This document shows positions 39,405-51,543 of a stretch of DNA of 64,000 nt, one piece after another. Below the pieces are notes generated by a model. It searched no databases and was not told the origin of the DNA. It was given only the letters and a program-made list of their open reading frames with translations. The number at the start of each line of letters is the position of its first letter. Positions within the stretch are counted from its first letter, which is position 1. The translations under genes and the position numbers were made by a program. The stretch comes from Opitutaceae bacterium (GTDB taxonomy: Bacteria > Verrucomicrobiota > Verrucomicrobiia > Opitutales > Opitutaceae), in contig JACSRI010000150.1 in the NCBI GenBank assembly GCA_014879845.1, positions 1 through 64,000 of the forward strand. Direction: 5' to 3'.

Positions 39405-40523
39405 CTACGCGCCGACTGGCAGGTTGACCTCGACGGTGATGCCGCGGTCCGTGTTGCGGCGGATGCTCAGTTCGCCTTCGTAGCGGCGGGCGAGCAACCG
39501 TGCGATCTGCAGCCCGAGGCCGACGCCCGACTGCACGAGGTGCTGCCGGTCGAATTGCACCATCGGGGCCGTGGATGCGATCTGCTCCGACGTCATGCCG
39601 CGGCCGTGGTCGGCCACGCGCAGGACGTAGCGGTCGTCCTGCACGACACCCGTGACCGAGAGCCACTCGCCGGCTCGGGAGAACTTAATGGCGTTGTCGA
39701 GCAGCTCGATGACGAGTTTCTCGAGGTGCTCCTGCCGGATGCGCAGCGGGCACCGCGCGAAGGAGTAGTGCAGGTCCTTGGTGCGCTGGCGCTGCATGGC
39801 GTGCTTGCGCACAGCCGCGGAGAGCGCGGGTTCCCAGGCGTCGGGTGCGAGCGCGGGCGCCGCCGGGTGGGCGAGGTCCTCCTGCGAGGAGAGTTGCGCG
39901 AAGAGCACGTAGTTGCTCGCGATGCGGAAGAGCTGCTCGCCCGCCTCGTGGATGCCGGTGAGCGAGTCCTCGAGATCGTCGCGGCTGATCTCCATGCCCG
40001 TGCGGAGATTGTCGAGCAGGAGCATGGAGAAGCCGAGCACGGCATTGAGCGGCGTGAAGAACTCCGCCGGCACCGCGCGCACGAGGCTGCCGCGGAGCTG
40101 GTCGAGCTTGGCGGTGACGATCCGCTGCCGCTCCATGCGCGCGCGGATCGAGGCGAACAGCTGCTCGGGCAGGAACGGCTTGGCCAGATAGTCGTCGGCA
40201 CCCAGGCCCATGCCCTGGCGCACGAAGTCCTCATCGAGGTGGCCGCTCAGGAAGATGAAAGGGATCGCCGCGGTGGCAAGGTTGCGCTTGAGCGCACGCA
40301 GCACGTCGTAGCCGTCGATCCCGGGCATCGTGACGTCGCAGATGATCAGGTCGGGCAGCAGCGACTGGGCGCGCTCGATGCCTGACGCGCCATCGCCTGC
40401 GTCGAAGGTCTGGTGTCCGCCGGCGCGGAGCACGGCACCCACAGTCGAGAGTGTGGCTGGATCGTCGTCGATGACGAGGATGCGGAGAGCCTGGGAGCGC
40501 GAGCCCGGGAGGGACGAATCCAT
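39405..40523 (-). CDS. REC-linked histidine-kinase-like protein lacking the phosphoacceptor His
   Basis: This 372-residue protein has an intact N-terminal receiver (Asp63 in LIICDVTMPGIDG; Lys in DDYLAKPF). A HisKA-like helix then reads VPAEFFTPLNAVLGFS, where relatives have a P-H-E-L-R-T-P form. Ala153 stands in place of His (codon at 40065-40067), so autophosphorylation in the usual way is not possible. The ATP-binding domain keeps LLDNAIKFS, ADHGRGM and GVGLGLQIA. It is likely a receiver-controlled ATPase, a phosphatase or a pseudokinase scaffold. It is divergent from the REC/pseudo-HPt gene across a 244-base gap. Confidence 0.85.
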   Translation of the reverse strand: MDSSLPGSRSQALRILVIDDDPATLSTVGAVLRAGGHQTFDAGDGASGIERAQSLLPDLIICDVTMPGIDGYDVLRALKRNLATAAIPFIFLSGHLDEDFVRQGMGLGADDYLAKPFLPEQLFASIRARMERQRIVTAKLDQLRGSLVRAVPAEFFTPLNAVLGFSMLLLDNLRTGMEISRDDLEDSLTGIHEAGEQLFRIASNYVLFAQLSSQEDLAHPAAPALAPDAWEPALSAAVRKHAMQRQRTKDLHYSFARCPLRIRQEHLEKLVIELLDNAIKFSRAGEWLSVTGVVQDDRYVLRVADHGRGMTSEQIASTAPMVQFDRQHLVQSGVGLGLQIARLLARRYEGELSIRRNTDRGITVEVNLPVGA

Positions 40524-40767
40524 GAAATGGCGGCGGCTGGTGGCGGAGAGGCGTGGCCAGCGAGAGGGACGGGCCTAGGATATCGGCGCCGGGCTGCCGG
40601 GATTGAGGGGGGATTCCCCAGCCTCGGACCGCGAGCGGCGGCCGCGCCCGGGGGAATCTGCCTAAAACAACCGGCACCTGCGCCGATGACAGAAAGGGAC
40701 GCGCCACGCCCGCCTTCGTCCATCGGAGGCTGCGGGCAGGTCCGCGCGCCACCGACTCCTGCCATCC

Positions 40768-41547
40768 ATGCCCTGCAGAATTCTTGTTCTCGAAGACGAC
40801 GAGGTCTCCGCCCAGGTGTTGACTGGGATGCTTGAGCCACTCGGCCACGACGTGGCGGTGGCGGCGCGCTCCGCCCAAGCTTGGGAGGCGCTGCGCAAGA
40901 AGCCGACTGACATGCTCGTCCTCGACACCAATCTCAACGGCGAACACGGCTGGGAATTCCTCGACACCGTCCGCCAGCATCCGCTCTTCGGGCCGCTGCC
41001 GACCGTCGTCTATTCCGGCGTGTCCGAGCGCGGCGTGGTGCAGAAATACATGCGCCTCGGCGTGCAGGGCATGCTGGTGAAACCCTATTCCGCCGACCGC
41101 CTCACCGCCGAGGTCGTGCGCCTCACGCAGGCCTGCTGGCGCGACAAGCTCTTCGAGCCGCTCGATGCCGTGCGCGCGCGCACCGGCCTGGGCGATCCCA
41201 AGCTCGCCGAGCTCTACCGTTCCGCGGCCAAGGAGATCGACCGCGTGCTCGCCGAGGTCGCCCCCGTGCTCACGCGCGATCCCGGCGACACGACCGCGAT
41301 CAAACGCGTGACCTCGCTGCGCAGCAGCGCACGCAACATCGGCTTCGCGGCGCTCGAGAAGATGGCCAACGACGCCGAACGCGGCGCGATCAACTTCGAG
41401 AACGACCGCGTGCTGCGCCTGCTCACCGACCTGCCCGCGGCGATCGGCATGCTGCGCGAGCGCGCCCTGCGGCTCGCGCCCGAGCCCGAGGAGCCTGCCC
41501 CGGCCGACAAGCCCGCGGTGCCGGCCATCGAGGGCGAGAAACCGTAG
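40768..41547 (+). CDS. Receiver protein with a degenerate HPt-like domain
   Basis: This 259-residue protein has a receiver (residues 1-118, Asp53 in MLVLDTNLNGEHG and Lys in MLVKPYS). A helical C-terminal domain follows (about 130-235). Its motif RVTSLRSSARNIGF aligns with the HPt motif AHKIRGAASSFGF of the protein encoded at 37646, but Thr182 replaces the phosphoacceptor His. A Pro/Ala/Glu-rich tail ends the protein. It is divergent from the REC-kinase-like gene, which has also lost its His. A non-phosphorylatable HPt could act as a binding module or competitor. The HPt identity is from motif alignment only. Confidence 0.75.
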   Translation: MPCRILVLEDDEVSAQVLTGMLEPLGHDVAVAARSAQAWEALRKKPTDMLVLDTNLNGEHGWEFLDTVRQHPLFGPLPTVVYSGVSERGVVQKYMRLGVQGMLVKPYSADRLTAEVVRLTQACWRDKLFEPLDAVRARTGLGDPKLAELYRSAAKEIDRVLAEVAPVLTRDPGDTTAIKRVTSLRSSARNIGFAALEKMANDAERGAINFENDRVLRLLTDLPAAIGMLRERALRLAPEPEEPAPADKPAVPAIEGEKP

Positions 41548-41555
41548 CGGCCGAT

Positions 41556-41571
41556 CCGGCCTGAAGGCCGG
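41556..41571. terminator. Hairpin between convergent signalling genes
   Basis: ccggcct and aggccgg form a perfect 7-bp stem with a 2-base centre between convergent genes. Flanking sequence is GC-rich and has no T-tract, so this is a weak candidate. Confidence 0.3.
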
Positions 41572-41586
41572 AGGCGGAGTCCCGCC

Positions 41587-43265
41587 CTAGGCGACTGCCG
41601 GGGTCGCGTGTATCCGTGCACCGGCGACCGGGAGATCGAGCGTGAACACCGCGCCCTGGCCCGGGCCTTCGCTGTGCCCGGCGAGGTGGCCGCCGAGCTC
41701 GCGCGCGGCGTTGGCGCTGGAGTGCAGGCCGAAGCCGTGGCCGTCCTTGCGCGTGGTGAAGCCGAAGCCGAAGATCTTGGTCAGGTTCTCGGCCGCGATG
41801 CCCACGCCCTCGTCGCGCACGGAGATGCGCACCAGGCCGTCGGTGTGCGGCGCGATGGTGATGGTCATCGGCTTGTCCGCCCGGCCGGTCTCGTCCATCG
41901 CGTACTTCGCGTTGCGGATCAGGTTGACGAGGATCTGCAGCACCTTGTGTCGCGTCACGTGGATGTTGGGCACGGGCTTGAAGTCGCGCACGACGGTGAT
42001 GCCGTGGCGGCTCAGCGAGATCGCGCTGATGTGCAGCGACTCCTCGACGAGCTCCGCGGCCTGGCAATCCTCCGCGAGGCTCGAGCCGCGCGCGTAGTTC
42101 TGCTGCATGGCCACCACCTCGCTCATGTGCTCCACGTTGCGGCGGAGCTGGGCCAGCTCGCCGAGCATCTGCTCGCGCTCGGCCGCGAGCGCCGCGGCCA
42201 GCTGGATGAAATAGGCGGGCAGCTGCCTGCCGCGCGCGTCGGCGGTGAGGAAGGCCGCGAGGTCCGACGAGTGCTGCTCGAGCATCTGGGCGGCTTTCGC
42301 CAGATTCTGGATACGCGACCGGCCGAATTGCTCGGTCAGGATCGCCGCCGAGGTGCCCACGCTGTTGAGGGCGTTGCCGAGGTTGTGCAGCACACCGCTG
42401 GCGATCTCCGCCATGCCGGCGAGGCGCGAGGCGGCGAGGAGCTCCTTCTGCGTGGTCTTGAGTTTCTCCTCCGCCACCTTGCGGGCCGTGATGTCGCGCG
42501 AGACGCCGAAGGTGCCGATGACGCGGCCCTTGGGATCCTGCAGGGGCAGCTTGGACGTGGAGACCCACGTGACCCGGCCGTCCGGCCAGACCTCGCGCTC
42601 CTCCTTGTCGATCACGGGCTCGCCGGTGCGGATGATGCGCTGCTCGTCGTCGAAGGCGTTCTGGGCGTGTTCGGCGGCGAAGACGTCGAAGTCGGTCTTG
42701 CCGATGAGCTCGTCGGCGTTTCGGAACTTCTTCTTGCGCACCTGCGAGTCGCTCACGCGCAGGAAGCGGCTCTGCAGGTCCTTGAAGTAGATCGAGTCCG
42801 GCACGTGCTTGAGCAGCGCGCGCAGGAACATCTGCTCCTGCATGAGCGACTGGCGCGCTTCCCGCGTGGCGTTTGTGTCGATCGCGGCGATGGCGAGCTG
42901 GTCGCCGTGGTCGTCGCGCGCGGGCAGGCCCGAGACGTAGAGCTTGACCGCGCACTCGGAGCCGCCGACGGCCCGCAGCACGGCCTCCCCGCACCAGTCC
43001 CGCCCGGCCAGCGCCGCGGGGCCGACGTCGTAGAGCAGGCTCGTGAGCAGGTCATGCGCGAGGAACTCGGTGCAGTTGATCGCGTCCAGATTGCCTTCGG
43101 GACCGATGCCCAGGAGCGCGCGGCCCTCGTCGTTGAGGTGGCGGAAACGCAGCGCCGGGAAGTCGATCACTGCAAAAAGGTCGATGGCCCTGCGGGCGAG
43201 GAGACGGAAAGCCTGGCTGGCGTCGCCACCGATTTCCTCGGCGGTCGGGGCTGGTTCGATCGGGT

Positions 43266-43269
<4 letters not shown>
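41587..43269 (-). CDS. PAS-domain sensor histidine kinase (HNLGN type)
   Basis: This 560-residue soluble kinase has an N-terminal PAS-like region (about 20-135), and a better PAS/PAC domain (about 150-265, ending GVSRDITARK). The phosphoacceptor is His295 in ASGVLHNLGNALNSV, a non-classical HisKA form. A long helical insert follows, then an ATPase domain with NLIRNAKYAMDE, RDEGVGI and HGFGLHSSANAARELGG. No receiver is fused. Its ATG overlaps the stop of the upstream hybrid kinase by four bases, so it is translationally coupled and both probably act in one relay. Confidence 0.88.
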
Positions 43270-45476
<2,207 letters not shown>

Positions 45477-45845
45477 GGCGGATGAGGGCGCAGGCGCGGC
45501 GCGGGGTGGCGGCACGAATGAATGGCGTGCGGGACATCGGAGTGTTCCGAGGGTTCGGACGATGAAAGCGGTTGTGCGTGGGATCGCGGCGGGGCGGTGG
45601 AGGGGTCCGCCGGGAGCCCGCTGGGACTCCATCAACTGTCTTTTACTTCGGAAAAATGCCGGCCGGCTGAACCCTTCCCTCCACCTCTCCTTGGGGGGAT
45701 CGCTGGAAGACCTGAGGGTGTGACGAGCGTTCGAGTCGACGAAGCCGGGATGGCGCGGCGCCCCCGGGCAGGCCGGGTCGTGCGCCAACGACGCTCGTGC
45801 AACGATTTTATGCCGCCGTGTGACGCGGCCGGCCCGGTCGTCGGC
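45477..45845. other. Intergenic region between the hybrid kinase and polA
   Basis: About 370 bases with no credible gene, tRNA or strong repeat. It must contain the promoter of the leftward kinase operon and the 3' end of polA transcription; no clear terminator or consensus promoter is visible. Confidence 0.5.
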
Positions 45846-48677
45846 TCAGTGCGCCTCGAGCCAGTTGGCTCCCACGCCTGTCTCGACCACGATCGGGACC
45901 GCGAGGGGGAGGGCGTTTTTCATGCATTTTTCAACGAGCGCCCGGACCTCGTCGACCTCGTCGTGTGGGACTTCGAGCAGGAGTTCGTCATGCACCTGCA
46001 GCAGCAGGCGGGAGCGCAGCCGGCGGCCGCGCAGTTCGCCGTGCACGCGCGTCATGGCCAGCTTGATCATGTCGGCGGCGGTGCCCTGAATCGGGGTATT
46101 GATGGCGTTGCGCTCGGCGCCGGCGCGCGTCGTGGCGTTGGCCGAGTGGATGTCCGGCAGCGCGCGGCGGCGGCCGGTCACGGTCTCGACAAAACCGTGG
46201 CGGTGGGCGAAGGCGATGGTGCGGTCGATGTAGCCCCGGATGCCGGAGAATTTGTCGAAGTATCCATCGATCAATGCGGCCGCTTCGCTGCGCGGGATGT
46301 TCAGCCGCTGCGCGAGCCCGAAGGCGGAGATGCCATAGGGGATGCCGAAGTTGACCATCTTGGCGCGGGCCCGCATCTCGCGCGTGACGGCGGCGGGCTC
46401 GACGCCGTAGACCTTGGCGGCCGTCGCGGTGTGGATGTCGTCGCCGCGGGCGAACGCCTCGAGCATGCCGGGATCCTCGCTGAGCGCGGCGATGATGCGC
46501 AGCTCGATCTGCGAGTAATCGGCGGAGAGCAGCATCCAGTCCGGTCCGCGTGCGACGAAGGCGCGGCGGATCTCGCGGCCCTGTTCGGTGCGGATGGGGA
46601 TGTTCTGGAGGTTGGGGTTGTCCGAGTTGAGGCGTCCAGTCGCGGTGCGGATCTGGCCGAAATGCGTGTGTACGCGGCCGGTCGCGGGATCGACGCTCGC
46701 AGGCAGCGCGTCGACATACGTGCCCTTGAGCTTCACCAGCTCGCGGTAGTCGAGAATCGCCTGCACGATCGGGTGGGCGCCGGCGAGGGTGACGAGCGTC
46801 TGCTCGTTGGTCGCGTACTGACCGGTGCGCGTCTTCTTCGGTTTGTCCGCGAGCTTGAGCTCGTCGAAGAGGATCTCGCCGAGTTGCTTGGGGGAATTGA
46901 GGTTGAAGGGGCGGCCGGCGAGTTCGTTGATCCGGGCCTCGAGCAGTTGTGCCTGCTCTTCGAGGGTGCGGCCGAAGGTGGCGAGCACCGTCGTGTCGAG
47001 GGTGATGCCCTCGTGCTCCATGTCGACGAGCACGCGCACGAGCGGCGCCTCGACCTCGCGGAATACGCGTTCCTGCCCGCGCTCGCCCAGCATCGGATCG
47101 AGGCGCGCGCGCAGCTGCCACGTCACGTCGGCGTCCTCGGCCGAGTATTCGGCCAGCGCGGCGGGATCGACTTCGGAGACCTTCTTCTGCGGGCCGGCGG
47201 CCTCGTCGCCGATCAGGCGCGTGAGCGGGATCGGCGTGTAGTCGAGCAGCACCTCGCTGAGGTAGTCCATGCCGTGGCGCTGGTCGGGCTCAAGCAACGC
47301 GTGCGCGAGCATGGTGTCGACGAGCGGACCTTCGACCTCGAGGCCGTGGGCCTTGAGCACGGCGAGGTCGAACTTGAGATTGTGGCCGACCTTCTCGATC
47401 GCGGGATCGGCGAAGGCGGGGCGAAACACCTCCAGCGCCGCGCGCGCCTCGGCCGGATCGGCGGGCAGTCGCACGAAGCAGCCGCGATGTGCCTCCCACG
47501 AGAAGGCGAGGCCGACGAGCGCGGCGTGGCGCGGCTCGAGACCGTCGGTCTCGGTGTCGAAGCAGAACGAGCGCAGGCTGCGAAGCTGCGCGGCGAGCGC
47601 GGCTCGTGCATCCGCTGTGGTGATGTGTTCGTAGGTGTGCGCGACGTCGGTGATGGTCCGGTGTGTCGCGGGCATGCCGAGGTTCAGCTGGGCGTCGGGA
47701 GCGCCGCCGGGTGCCGCGGGCGCGGCGGCGAAAAGGTCGCCCTGGCCGCCGGCGTCGGCCGGGGTGGGCGCGCCGGAGGCAGTCGCGGGTGCGGGCGGCT
47801 CGGCGGCGGCGCCAAGCGCGCGTTTGGCCAGGCTGCGAAACTCGAACTCGGCGAGCAGCGCCTGCAGCGCCGCGGTGTCCGGCGCGCCGAGCGCGAGTGC
47901 ATCGGGCCCGGAGGAGAGCGGCACCTCGCGGTTGATCGTCGCGAGCGTCTTCGACAGGCGCGCCTGCTCGGCAAACTGCTCGAGCTTCTCGCGCATCTTG
48001 CCCTTCACCTCGGCCGTGCGCGCGAGCAGCGCTTCGAGCGAGCCGAACTCGGCGATGAGTTTCTGCGCGGTCTTCGGGCCGACTCCGGGCACGCCGGGGA
48101 TGTTGTCCGCCGTGTCGCCGACCAGCCCGAGCATGTCGATCACCTGGTCGACGCGCGTGATCTCCCAGCGTGCCAGGACTTCGGGTACGCCGAGGATCTC
48201 CGGCGCCTCACCCTTGAGGCCGGGCTTGTAGATGAGCACACGCTCCGAGACGAGCTGGCCGAAATCCTTGTCGGGCGTGACCATGTAGGTCGTGAAGCCC
48301 GCGGGCTCGGCGCGCGTTGCGAGCGTGCCGATCACGTCGTCGGCCTCGTATCCATCCATCGCCAGCACGGGGATGCCGAAGGCCGTGGCGAAGGTACGCA
48401 GGTGCGGCAGTGCGAAGGCGAGATCCTCCGGCATGGCCTCGCGGTGCCCCTTGTAGTCGGGATAGAGCGTATGCCGCGCGGTCGGCACCGGCGTGTCGAA
48501 GACGACGGCCATGTGCGTCGGCTTCTCGCGGTCGATCAGGTCGAGCAGGGTGGAGGCGAAACCAAAAAGGGCCGAGGTGTTCACGCCCTTCGACGTGCGG
48601 ATGGGGCGGGCGATGAAGGCGAAGTGCGCGCGGTAGGCCAGCGCCATGCCGTCGAGGAGGAAGAGGCGTTTCTCCAT
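45846..48677 (-). CDS. polA: DNA polymerase I
   Basis: This 943-residue protein has all three activities. The 5'-nuclease domain (1 to about 290) includes MAVVFDTP, DGYEADDVIGTLA and DNIPGVPGVGPKTAQKL. A Pro/Ala linker leads to a 3'-5' exonuclease domain (about 345-540) that keeps the DxE motif in CFDTETDGLEP, so proofreading seems intact. The polymerase domain carries LLSADYSQIELRI (motif A), KMVNFGIPYGIS (motif B region) and LQVHDELLLEV (motif C). ATG 48677 is preferred over one 12 codons upstream. It functions in gap filling and repair. Confidence 0.96.
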   Translation of the reverse strand: MEKRLFLLDGMALAYRAHFAFIARPIRTSKGVNTSALFGFASTLLDLIDREKPTHMAVVFDTPVPTARHTLYPDYKGHREAMPEDLAFALPHLRTFATAFGIPVLAMDGYEADDVIGTLATRAEPAGFTTYMVTPDKDFGQLVSERVLIYKPGLKGEAPEILGVPEVLARWEITRVDQVIDMLGLVGDTADNIPGVPGVGPKTAQKLIAEFGSLEALLARTAEVKGKMREKLEQFAEQARLSKTLATINREVPLSSGPDALALGAPDTAALQALLAEFEFRSLAKRALGAAAEPPAPATASGAPTPADAGGQGDLFAAAPAAPGGAPDAQLNLGMPATHRTITDVAHTYEHITTADARAALAAQLRSLRSFCFDTETDGLEPRHAALVGLAFSWEAHRGCFVRLPADPAEARAALEVFRPAFADPAIEKVGHNLKFDLAVLKAHGLEVEGPLVDTMLAHALLEPDQRHGMDYLSEVLLDYTPIPLTRLIGDEAAGPQKKVSEVDPAALAEYSAEDADVTWQLRARLDPMLGERGQERVFREVEAPLVRVLVDMEHEGITLDTTVLATFGRTLEEQAQLLEARINELAGRPFNLNSPKQLGEILFDELKLADKPKKTRTGQYATNEQTLVTLAGAHPIVQAILDYRELVKLKGTYVDALPASVDPATGRVHTHFGQIRTATGRLNSDNPNLQNIPIRTEQGREIRRAFVARGPDWMLLSADYSQIELRIIAALSEDPGMLEAFARGDDIHTATAAKVYGVEPAAVTREMRARAKMVNFGIPYGISAFGLAQRLNIPRSEAAALIDGYFDKFSGIRGYIDRTIAFAHRHGFVETVTGRRRALPDIHSANATTRAGAERNAINTPIQGTAADMIKLAMTRVHGELRGRRLRSRLLLQVHDELLLEVPHDEVDEVRALVEKCMKNALPLAVPIVVETGVGANWLEAH

Positions 48678-48809
48678 GGGCGCGCACCGTAGCGGCGCGG
48701 GCGCGGCATGCAATGGGAGAAAGCGCGACGGCGGCGGCCCGGCCTGGCGCGGCTCGCACGCAGGTCGGCTCGGGCGGGCAGAGCGTCCCGCGTCGCGCGG
48801 GCCGGAGAG

Positions 48810-50228
48810 CTACGGGAAGATACCCGCCGCCTTGTAGGTCTCGGCCACGCGCACGATCGCGAGGGCGAAAGCCGCGGTGCGCAGATCCGGGATCTTCATC
48901 GTGCGCGCGGTCTTCCGGATGTCCTCGTAGGCGGAGATCATCGTGTCGGCCAGACCGGAGCGGACGAAGTCGATCTCGCGCGCCCCGTGGATGAGTCCGG
49001 CGCGCTCCTCGTCCGGCACCTGCTTGCCCGTGAGCCGCTCGATCGTGCCGAGGAAGCGGCGGTGCGAGGTCTCCTCGTGGTAGGCGGTGATGCGGCCGAA
49101 GCGCACGTGCGAGAGGTTCTTCAGCCACTCGAAGTAGGAGACCGTCACGCCTCCAGCATTCAAATACACGTCCGGGATGATGAGCCGGTCGCGGGCCAGC
49201 AGGATGCGCTCGCCCTCGGTGTCGATCGGGCCGTTGGCCGCCTCGGCGATGACGCGCGCCCGGATGGCGCCGGCGTTGGCCGCGGTGATCTGGTTCTCCA
49301 GCGCCGCGGGCACGAGGATGTCGCAGTCGAGCTCGAGCGCCGCCGCCGTCCCGGCGAGCGTGGTGGCGCGCGGGTAGTTGAGGATCGAGCCGGTCTGCTG
49401 GCGGAACTCCATCACCGCGTCGACGTCGAGGCCGTTGGGGTTGGCGATCGCGCCCTCGATCTCGGCGAGGCCGACGATGATCGCCTTGCCCTGGTGCTGG
49501 AGGAACTTGGCCGCGTGGTAGCCGACATTGCCCAGGCCCTGGACGACCACGCGCTTGCCCTCGATGCCGGCGGTGAGCCCGTGGGCCTTGAGCTCGTCGC
49601 CGCGGCTGAGCGCCTCCTGGATGCCGTAGTACACACCGAGGCCGGTGGCCTCCTTGCGGCCGTGGATGCCGTGCAGGCTCAGGGGCTTGCCCGTGACGCA
49701 GGCGGCGCTGTGCAGCTGACCCGGGCTGAGCGAGCGGAACGTGTCGGCGATCCACGCCATCTCGCGTTCGCCCGTGCCGTAGTCGGGCGCGGGCACGTCG
49801 ACGGCCGGGCCGATGAAGTTTTTCGCCACCAGCTCGGCCGCGTAGCGGCGCGTGAGGCGCTCGCGGAAGCCGTCGGAGATTTTGTGCGGGTCGATGCGGA
49901 CACCGCCCTTGGCGCCGCCGAAGGGCACGCCGGTGATCGCGCACTTGTAGGTCATGAGCGCGGCCAGCGCGATGACCTCGTCCTGCGTGAGATCGGGGCT
50001 GAAGCGGATGCCGCCCTTCGTCGGCAGGCGATGGTGGCTGTGCTCCGCGCGGAAGGCCTCGACCACCTCAATCGTGCCGTCGTCGTGCTTCACCGGGAAG
50101 CGCATCCGCAGCACGCTGTTGCAGGCCTTGATCTCGGCCAGCAACCCGGGGGGCAGTCCGGTGTAGGCCGCGGCGCGGTCGTAGAAATCCGAAACGCTTT
50201 CCCAAAGCGAACGCCTCGAGTGCGACAT
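48810..50228 (-). CDS. Glutamate dehydrogenase family (Glu/Leu/Phe/Val) enzyme
   Basis: This 472-residue oxidoreductase interconverts an amino acid and its 2-oxoacid plus ammonia using NAD(P). The N-terminal domain has LPTKGGIRFSPDLT and MTYKCAITGVPFGGAKGGVR, containing the catalytic Lys and substrate-binding residues. The Rossmann domain carries VVVQGLGNVGYHAAKFL. NYPRATTLAG and AEAANGPID are also conserved. Glutamate is the likely substrate, but a branched-chain amino acid cannot be excluded by motif alone. It is divergent from the PilT-like gene (141-base gap). Confidence 0.9.
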   Translation of the reverse strand: MSHSRRSLWESVSDFYDRAAAYTGLPPGLLAEIKACNSVLRMRFPVKHDDGTIEVVEAFRAEHSHHRLPTKGGIRFSPDLTQDEVIALAALMTYKCAITGVPFGGAKGGVRIDPHKISDGFRERLTRRYAAELVAKNFIGPAVDVPAPDYGTGEREMAWIADTFRSLSPGQLHSAACVTGKPLSLHGIHGRKEATGLGVYYGIQEALSRGDELKAHGLTAGIEGKRVVVQGLGNVGYHAAKFLQHQGKAIIVGLAEIEGAIANPNGLDVDAVMEFRQQTGSILNYPRATTLAGTAAALELDCDILVPAALENQITAANAGAIRARVIAEAANGPIDTEGERILLARDRLIIPDVYLNAGGVTVSYFEWLKNLSHVRFGRITAYHEETSHRRFLGTIERLTGKQVPDEERAGLIHGAREIDFVRSGLADTMISAYEDIRKTARTMKIPDLRTAAFALAIVRVAETYKAAGIFP

Positions 50229-50369
50229 GCGCCGGAGTGCAGCACAACCACCCGTGGGAGGCAATCAGCGAGCGGGCGATCCGCGATTCACCGCAGGCGC
50301 GGCGAGGCAAACGTCCGTCTGGAAACTCCGGATTCGACTCGCGCGGGCTTTGGCGTTTGTTCGCCGATC

Positions 50370-51506
50370 ATGGCGCGTGATCCGAACCGGCCGGTCTATC
50401 CCTGTGAGGGCAGGCTCGTCAGCATCCACGACCTGCTTGCGATCTTCCTGCGCCCGGAGTTTCTCGTCGGCGACGTGCCGCGCGTCTCCGACCTGCACCT
50501 GCGCATCGGTGCGACGGTGCGCCTGCGTCTCGACGGCGATCTGGTCCCGCTCGAGGGCGGTGCGCCGCTGACGCGCCCGGTGTTCGAGGATCTCGTCCAC
50601 CCGTTGCTCAGCGACGCGCAGATCCGGCGCCTCGGGGCGACGCCGCCCGACGACATCGATGCGGCCTACGACTGGACTGAGCGCGCGGTGAGTTTTCGCA
50701 TCAACGCGTTCGTTGACCGCGACGGCCCGGCCTGCGTGATCCGCGTGCTGCCGCGCGCCGTGCCGCCGCCCCAGCGCATCGGGTTCCCGGAGGAGCGCAT
50801 TTGGCGCGACATCACCGAGGCGCACCAGGGCCTGGTCATCATCACCGGCATCACGGGCAGTGGAAAATCCACGACCATCGCCAGCCTCCTGCAGCACATC
50901 AACCGCACGCGGCCCGTGCGCATGATCACGCTCGAGGACCCGATCGAGTACGTGCTCGCCGACGATCGCGCCCTCATCTCGCAGCGGCAGGTGGGCGTGC
51001 ACGTCGAGTCGTTCGCCTCCGGCCTGCGCAGCGCGCTGCGCGAGGACCCGGACATCATCTTCGTCGGCGAGATGCGCGACCGCGAGACCGCGGGCCTCGC
51101 GCTCACCGCGGCCGAGACCGGGCACCTCGTCGTCTCCACGCTGCACACACGCGACGCGCGCGGGGCCCTGCCGCGCATCGTCGACCTCTTCCCGTCCGAG
51201 CGCTTCAAGGAGCTGTGCTCGCAGCTCTCCTTCAGCCTTGCCTGGGTCATCGGCCAGAAGCTCGTCACCCGCGCCGACGGCGGCGGCCGCGCCGTGGCCA
51301 TGGAGGTGATGCGCAACAACACCGCCATCGCCAACCTCATCCGCACCGGCGCCTGGCAGCAGCTTCAGTCGATGATCGAGACGCAGACCAAGGACGGCAT
51401 GTATTCGCTCGAGCGACACCTCCTTGAACTCGTGCGCCGCGGCGTGATCTCGCGCGACGAGGCCATCCGCCACGCCAACGATCCCTCCATCGCGCAGCGC
51501 CTGTGA
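50370..51506 (+). CDS. PilT-like type IV pilus retraction ATPase
   Basis: This 378-residue secretion-superfamily ATPase has Walker A GITGSGKST (residues 160-168), the Asp box LEDPIEYV, Walker B DIIFVGEMRD, and the His box GHLVVSTLHT. The C-terminal sequence ARGALPRIVDLFPSERF fits PilT/PilU rather than the assembly ATPase PilB. PilT powers pilus retraction and twitching. The N-terminal 45 residues are slightly longer than usual. No other pil genes are close, so its pilus partners must lie elsewhere. Confidence 0.88.
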   Translation: MARDPNRPVYPCEGRLVSIHDLLAIFLRPEFLVGDVPRVSDLHLRIGATVRLRLDGDLVPLEGGAPLTRPVFEDLVHPLLSDAQIRRLGATPPDDIDAAYDWTERAVSFRINAFVDRDGPACVIRVLPRAVPPPQRIGFPEERIWRDITEAHQGLVIITGITGSGKSTTIASLLQHINRTRPVRMITLEDPIEYVLADDRALISQRQVGVHVESFASGLRSALREDPDIIFVGEMRDRETAGLALTAAETGHLVVSTLHTRDARGALPRIVDLFPSERFKELCSQLSFSLAWVIGQKLVTRADGGGRAVAMEVMRNNTAIANLIRTGAWQQLQSMIETQTKDGMYSLERHLLELVRRGVISRDEAIRHANDPSIAQRL

Positions 51507-51543
51507 GGCGCGTCGCGCGACCGGCGGACCCGGCTTTCCCCTC

